Below the pieces are notes generated by a model. It was not told the DNA's origin. It saw only the letters and a program-made list of their open reading frames with translations, and searched no databases. Of a stretch of DNA of 64,000 nucleotides, positions 60,367-64,000 are shown in pieces. The DNA is from CBDCUE01 sp965222515 (GTDB lineage: Bacteria > Pseudomonadota > Alphaproteobacteria > Rickettsiales > JABIRX01). The DNA lies in NCBI GenBank assembly GCA_965222515.1, contig CBDCUE010000012.1, positions 76,375 to 140,374 on the forward strand. The letters are read 5' to 3'. Positions within the stretch are counted from its first letter, which is position 1; every line of letters begins with the position of its first letter. Position numbers and translations under genes: made by a program.

Positions 60367-60991
60367 ATACTTAATTTTTTCTATTATCTTTTGCACTTTA
60401 TCTACAAATTCTTTGGCAAGACCTGTCTCATATTCTGGTGGAACAACTGTTATGCAAAGAAATGAAGAGACTAAAAATTCTCTTCATATTCATTATTCTC
60501 CAAGTTATAAATATTCAGTAGGTTATAGAGGGGAATATATTAGAAAAAATAAAATCTCTTTGAATGGGTTGCAATTAAATAATTTATTAAAAAGATGGAA
60601 TAAAAAAAACTCTCAAGGAAATTTATATTTAAAATCAAATATTGGTAATGCTCAAAAATCAGGTAATAATGATATTTATGGTTTTGTTGGTTTTTCTGCT
60701 GATTTTGAAACTAGAAGATATTTTGTTTCATATGAAAATAGATATTATAAATCAGATAAAAATATAATTAATCAATTTGAGCAAAATGCTAGAATTGGAA
60801 TAGCACCTTATATAGCAAATTATGGCGGTGTGCATAGTTGGTTGATGTTAAAAGTCTCTCACCAGCCAAAGTTAGAAGGTGATGAAATTATTGTTATTCC
60901 TTTAATTAGATTATTTAAAAAATCAAATTTAGTAGAATTGGGAGTTGGCTCTAATAAGTCTGTATTGTTTAATTTAATTGTTAGGTTTTAA
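60359..60991 (+). CDS. small outer-membrane protein, metal-operon member
   Basis: A signal peptide (MNKYLIFSIIFCTLSTNSLA) is followed by amphipathic strands to a C-terminal LVVRF-like end (LFNLIVRF), consistent with a small outer-membrane barrel of 210 aa. I cannot name the family. It lies 2 bp before a heavy-metal-associated (HMA) domain gene, which itself overlaps a MerT-like membrane gene. This order (barrel, periplasmic metal binder, membrane protein) suggests a metal or haem uptake route. The Met at 60359 gives a better signal peptide than 60347. Confidence 0.7.
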   Translation: MNKYLIFSIIFCTLSTNSLARPVSYSGGTTVMQRNEETKNSLHIHYSPSYKYSVGYRGEYIRKNKISLNGLQLNNLLKRWNKKNSQGNLYLKSNIGNAQKSGNNDIYGFVGFSADFETRRYFVSYENRYYKSDKNIINQFEQNARIGIAPYIANYGGVHSWLMLKVSHQPKLEGDEIIVIPLIRLFKKSNLVELGVGSNKSVLFNLIVRF

Positions 60992-60993
60992 TT

Positions 60994-61275
60994 ATGTTTA
61001 AAAAAATAATTTTGGTATTAATCTTTTCTTCAATTATTAATATAGCTTCTGCAAAAGTTGTGGAAGTGGATGTTAATGGCTTGGTTTGTGAGTTTTGTGC
61101 TGTTGCTATTGAAAAAAAATTCAAAAAGCAAAAGAAATTTGTAGAAAAAGTAAAAATAGATTTGGAAACAAAAAAACTATTTATTTATTTTAAAAAAGGA
61201 AAAAACCTATCTGATGATGAGATTAAAAATATTGTTAAAAATAGTGGTTATAATGTTGAGAAAATAAATAGATGA
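60994..61275 (+). CDS. periplasmic heavy-metal-associated (HMA) domain protein
   Basis: A 93-aa protein with a signal peptide (FKKIILVLIFSSIINIASA) and one HMA ferredoxin-like fold: VVEVDVNGLVCEFCAVAIEK, with the CxxC metal site (CEFC), and the end VKNSGYNVEKINR. It resembles MerP or CopZ but is exported. It lies 2 bp after the barrel gene and overlaps the next gene by 4 bp. The metal (Cu, Hg, Fe or other) cannot be read. Confidence 0.85.
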   Translation: MFKKIILVLIFSSIINIASAKVVEVDVNGLVCEFCAVAIEKKFKKQKKFVEKVKIDLETKKLFIYFKKGKNLSDDEIKNIVKNSGYNVEKINR

Positions 61276-61649
61276 GAATAAAAGAAACAATATTGCCATT
61301 TTTAGGATTGTTTTCTTCACTTTCAACTGTTTTCTGTTGTGCTTTACCAATAATTTTAGTTACTTTTGGTATGGGAGCTGTTTTTGCCTCTTTATCAACA
61401 AATTTTCCTGCGATTATATGGTTAGCAGAAAAAAGTTTATATATTTTTGTTTTGGTAATAATTTTATTGTCAATAGGAGGTTATTTAATTTTTATTAAAC
61501 CTCAATCCTGCCCTGTAGACCCCAAATTAGCTAGAATATGTAATAAAACTAGAATATTTAATAAATGGCTGTGGTTTATATCAGTAATAATTTTAATTAT
61601 TAGCTTGTTTTTTAAATATATTCTTGTGATGTTTGTTATAATATACTAA
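61272..61649 (+). CDS. MerT-like membrane protein
   Basis: A 125-aa protein with three membrane helices: about 8-33 (LFSSLSTVFCCALPIILVTF), 48-70 (SLYIFVLVIILLSIGGYLIF) and 96-118. The cysteine pair in helix 1 (FCCALP) and the loop cysteines (SCPVDPKLARIC) are as expected of a MerT-type mercuric or other metal carrier. The start overlaps the HMA gene by 4 bp. The last two codons and the stop lie in the inserted palindromic element at 61643, so the original C-terminus was probably different. Confidence 0.75.
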   Translation: MRIKETILPFLGLFSSLSTVFCCALPIILVTFGMGAVFASLSTNFPAIIWLAEKSLYIFVLVIILLSIGGYLIFIKPQSCPVDPKLARICNKTRIFNKWLWFISVIILIISLFFKYILVMFVIIY

Positions 61650-61802
61650 TCTAGCTTTATAATTGATCTATAGCCTTCAATCTACTCAGCATAAATTGCT
61701 TTTTTTAATAATCTGTTAGCTATGGCTAACAAATAATTAAAAAAAACAATTTCTACTAAACATCTTTTTGGCTATAGGTCAATTATAAAGCTAAAATAGT
61801 AT
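61643..61802 (+). repeat. 160-bp palindromic element (MITE) between convergent genes
   Basis: A full-length copy with a few changes in its left end (ATACTAATCTAGC) and an intact right end. It supplies the stop codon of the MerT-like gene (TAA at 61647-61649) and, on the minus strand, the last five codons and stop of bioC (61783-61797). Confidence 0.92.
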
Positions 61803-62454
61803 TGCTAATAAAAACTATTTGCCAAGATATCTTTTTTACCATAAGTGTTTTTTTATAATTAGATTTTGTAATAAAAGAGTTTTTATTACAATAATTTGCT
61901 CCAATTAATTTTAATTTTTTAAAAAAATCTTTAGAAAAATCTTCTTTTATTAAAAAATCTTGAACTTCAAAATCACTAGCAATACTTCTTATTCTCTTTA
62001 GAGATAATAATGGATAATAAGAAATATTACTATTTTTTAATTCAGAAAAAGTTTTATCTGCTAAGGTGGCAATCGCTAATTTTGTATTTATTTTTTGTAA
62101 TAATGACTCTAAATTACACCATTGTAACGCTAGGGAAGACACGATCAGATCATAATTTTGCAAAGAATTAAATTTATCAATATCTGCTAAAATGGTTTGA
62201 TAACCATTTTGTTTAGCAATATCTAGCATATTTTGTGAAAAATCTAGTTGATCTAATTCAACTTTGAACCCTGATTTTTTAATTAAATTCCCTAAAAACC
62301 CTGTTCCACAACCTAAATCTAAAATTTTCTGCCCATCTTGTAAAAAAGGTTTAATTTTATTTTGAAAAAGTCTTTTTGCTATTTCTTTTTGTAAAATTGC
62401 AAATCTATTATAATTCTCTGCTGAATTAGAAAAATTATTTTGTATTTCTTTCAT
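61783..62454 (-). CDS. bioC: malonyl-ACP O-methyltransferase BioC-like
   Basis: A SAM-dependent methyltransferase of 223 aa. KILDLGCGTGFLGNLIKKSG is motif I, then LDQLDFSQNMLDIAKQN and the motif DLIVSSLALQWCNLESLL, which is characteristic of BioC. It methylates malonyl-ACP as the first step of pimelate synthesis for biotin. The C-terminal five residues (TILAL) and stop come from the adjacent MITE, so the natural end was replaced. Usual length is about 250-280 aa, so some residues may be missing. Confidence 0.85.
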   Translation of the reverse strand: MKEIQNNFSNSAENYNRFAILQKEIAKRLFQNKIKPFLQDGQKILDLGCGTGFLGNLIKKSGFKVELDQLDFSQNMLDIAKQNGYQTILADIDKFNSLQNYDLIVSSLALQWCNLESLLQKINTKLAIATLADKTFSELKNSNISYYPLLSLKRIRSIASDFEVQDFLIKEDFSKDFFKKLKLIGANYCNKNSFITKSNYKKTLMVKKISWQIVFISNTILAL

Positions 62455-62515
62455 TTTCTGTTTTATTCAAATAAAATAAATTTTTTTTGCAAATAATAAT
62501 GTTAATATATAAAAA

Positions 62516-62620
62516 ATGAAGAAAAATTATAAAAAAGCTATTGTCTCAGGAGGTTGTTTTTGGGGAATGGAGAATTTATTCTCTAAATTAGAGGGAGTAA
62601 TTGATACTATAGTATTTTAA
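62516..62620 (+). pseudogene. msrA: msrA (peptide methionine sulfoxide reductase) 5' stub
   Basis: About 31 codons read MKKNYKKAIVSGGCFWGMEN and then LFSKLEGVIDT, the start of MsrA with the catalytic Cys of GCFW. At 62608 an IS630-like element interrupts it, after which the frame ends at a TAA. No MsrA sequence is found on the far side of the element, so the rest of the gene is deleted. Confidence 0.85.
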
Positions 62621-63088
62621 CTAGTAAAGTAATTTTTGTTATGTATCAAGACATGGTCAATAGCCTCAATAAAATGATCAAATTTATTTTTAATTTTTTT
62701 TATTTGATTTTTCATAACAGCCCAATAGTTTTCTATAGGATTGAAGTTATGTATGGAGCAATTATCCATTACCACTATTTGTCCTTTTTTCAATTCTTTC
62801 ATAAGTATATTTTTGATCCAATATACAAATAACTAAGTATTAGCAGTTCCTGTAAACTAATAGGGGCATAATATCACTCCCGTTTAAAGCAGCTATGACA
62901 CTTGTTCTTACTCTTTTTTTTCCTGTTCTCTCTCCTATAATTTTTGTACCTTTTTTAGCCCATACTTCTTCTTTTATCATATTATGATCTATACCACTTT
63001 CGTCCAGATACACTAAATATTTTTTACCTCTATAAAACTTTTCTTAATTATAAACATATTAAAATCATTTTACTAGTTAAATACTATA
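62608..63088 (-). mobile_element. decayed IS630-family element
   Basis: Both ends carry a related inverted repeat (TATAGTATTTTAACTAGTAA at the left; the right end, reverse complemented, reads TATAGTATTTAACTAGTAAA), with TA at the borders as expected for IS630 targets. The 481-bp length is half the normal, because the N-terminal half and a central part of the transposase are missing. Confidence 0.8.
62617..63042 (-). pseudogene. IS630-family transposase, broken
   Basis: On the minus strand two frames carry transposase pieces. The first reads YLVYLDESGIDHNMIKEEVW and then KKGTKIIGERTGKKRVRT, with the first catalytic Asp. The second reads LFVYWIKN, then MKELKKGQIVVMDNCSIHNF, joined directly to NPIENYWAVMKNQIKK (second Asp and the Glu). 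A frameshift near 62864, a TAG near 62836 and a deletion of some 25-30 residues between SIH and NFNP make it inactive. Confidence 0.85.
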
Positions 63089-63152
63089 GCCTCAAAAATT
63101 ATTTGATTAAGTGTCCAATTAACAACTTGAAATAGTATAAGATAATGGAGTC

Positions 63153-63701
63153 CTAAACTAAAATCAGGGCAGTGATTTTTTTTATTGCTTGTTCAATTAT
63201 TTCTGGGAGTTTTTCTTGCTCTTTGAAAGAAAATTTTCTTAAAACATAATCTGCAACATCTTGTGATTTTAAATCTGTGTTTCTGGGATGATCAATGCCA
63301 ATTCTAATTCTGTGATAATTTTTTGTTCCTAATCTGTTGTCAATATCTCTTAAACCATTATGTCCAGCATGACCTCCTCCTTGTTTTGTTCTGATGTCTA
63401 AAAATTTTAAATCTAAATCATCGTGAATAATTATTATATGCTTAGGGATAATTTTATAAAATTTTGTAATTTCACTAACTGCAATACCAGAATTATTCAT
63501 ATAAGTTTCTGGTTTAGCAAAAACAATCTTATTGTCAGATATTTCTATTTGGCAAAATTTTGCCTTGAATTTTTCTTTGAAAATAATAGGAGTATCTAGA
63601 GTTTTTGCTAAAAAACTATCAATTATCTCAAAACCTATATTATGTCTTGTTCCTTGATATTCTGATCCAATATTGCCTAAACCACAAACTAGCCATTGCA
63701 T
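63153..63701 (-). CDS. pth: peptidyl-tRNA hydrolase
   Basis: Releases peptides from dropped-off peptidyl-tRNA. The 182-aa protein starts MQWLVCGLGNIGSEYQGTRH, with N10 and catalytic H20. KPETYMNNSG and IIHDDLDLKFL (catalytic Asp) and GGGHAGHNGLRDI follow. It lies 19 bp downstream of the L25 gene, the standard rplY-pth pair. Confidence 0.97.
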   Translation of the reverse strand: MQWLVCGLGNIGSEYQGTRHNIGFEIIDSFLAKTLDTPIIFKEKFKAKFCQIEISDNKIVFAKPETYMNNSGIAVSEITKFYKIIPKHIIIIHDDLDLKFLDIRTKQGGGHAGHNGLRDIDNRLGTKNYHRIRIGIDHPRNTDLKSQDVADYVLRKFSFKEQEKLPEIIEQAIKKITALILV

Positions 63702-63720
63702 AGGTTTTTTTTAATAAAGA

Positions 63721-64000
63721 TTATTTTTTTTCTTCTTTGTTTACCTCTTCATTTTCTGCTTTGCCTTCAGTCGTTACTTCTTCAGATTCTTTAGCTTCTT
63801 CAGCTGTAGCTTCTACCTCAGCTGGAGTTTCTTCTTCAATTTCTTCAACAGCTCCAACTATTGATACGATAGTTTCTGTATGAGATTTTTTGTCTATTTT
63901 AACATCTTTAGGTAAGATAACATTGCTTGTGTGAATGGAATCTCCTATGTTTAATTCACTTAAATCAACTTCAATATTTCTAGCTTTTGCTATGTTTTTT
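63721..64000 (-). CDS. rplY: 50S ribosomal protein L25 (Ctc form), C-terminal part
   Basis: The frame is open to the window end, so the N-terminal part lies beyond it. The visible 92 residues show VDLSELNIGDSIHTSNVILP and ETIVSIVGAVEEIEEETPAE, the C-terminal TL5/Ctc domain, and an acidic tail (ESEEVTTEGKAENEEVNKEE). L25 binds 5S rRNA. The gene precedes pth. Confidence 0.95.
   Translation of the reverse strand, partial: KNIAKARNIEVDLSELNIGDSIHTSNVILPKDVKIDKKSHTETIVSIVGAVEEIEEETPAEVEATAEEAKESEEVTTEGKAENEEVNKEEKK

Overview
The window is a 64 kb piece of a very AT-rich (by eye roughly 27% G+C) Gram-negative genome. The family types point to an alphaproteobacterium, most likely Rickettsiales-like or another host-associated lineage. 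They include an alphaproteobacterial LpxI, an alpha-type homoserine kinase (ThrB), a CycM-type membrane cytochrome c, an IalB-like protein, an elongator tRNA-Met of alpha type and a Fur that lacks the CxxC zinc site. This placement is an inference. The cell still makes LPS (lpxD-fabZ-lpxA-lpxI, waaA), respires (SCO protein, cytochrome c), makes DAP and threonine (dapF, thrC, thrB), carries purE/purK and bioC, and has type IV pilus or type II secretion-like parts. It is therefore less reduced than Rickettsia.

Layout: 1-2.4 kb, end of a prepilin-like gene, slt and tRNA-Met. 2.4-7.6 kb, a small unknown gene, thrC-dapF, ald and a gamma-carbonic-anhydrase-like gene. 7.7-12.9 kb, one tight minus-strand run lpxD-fabZ-lpxA-lpxI-rodA-argC. 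12.9-13.8 kb, an unexplained segment and a dead IS5-type element with a small palindromic element inside it. 13.8-24.3 kb, two giant paralogous inverse autotransporters (1492 and 1958 aa), each with a very long Lys-rich coiled coil, an intimin/invasin-type beta-barrel and a beta-helix-like C-terminal passenger. 24.4-30 kb, fmt, a decayed GmrSD-type restriction gene, yajC-secD and a sco-fur-erpA operon next to cycM. 30-37 kb, trkA, a membrane spermidine-synthase-like protein, hslVU and mreBC. 37-45.7 kb, an outer-membrane protein, fabG, a nuclease, a prepilin-gspE-gspF block, thrB, an acidic membrane protein and another outer-membrane protein. 45.7-62.5 kb, sodB, a class IV aminotransferase, a lipoprotein, tkt, an ialB-like gene, a 1102-aa flavo-iron-sulfur fusion, a Cys/Met PLP enzyme, two frameshifted genes (mtnP and a glycosyltransferase), waaA with a DUF374 acyltransferase, purEK, a three-gene outer-membrane/metal operon and bioC. 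62.5-64 kb, an msrA stub cut by a broken IS630-type element, pth and the end of the L25 gene.

Two themes run across the window. First, a 160-bp palindromic element with 33-bp terminal inverted repeats (a MITE) occurs six times, always next to gene ends or starts; one copy sits inside a dead transposon and one supplies the stop codons of both flanking genes. Second, three surface-protein genes (both autotransporters and the 37.2 kb outer-membrane protein) share one promoter design: a -35 box, a 17-bp spacer ending in TGT, and a TACYAT -10 box, with a similar leader. The autotransporter pair, with coiled coils far longer than a periplasm is wide and a triplicated repeat in the second, is the most unusual feature.
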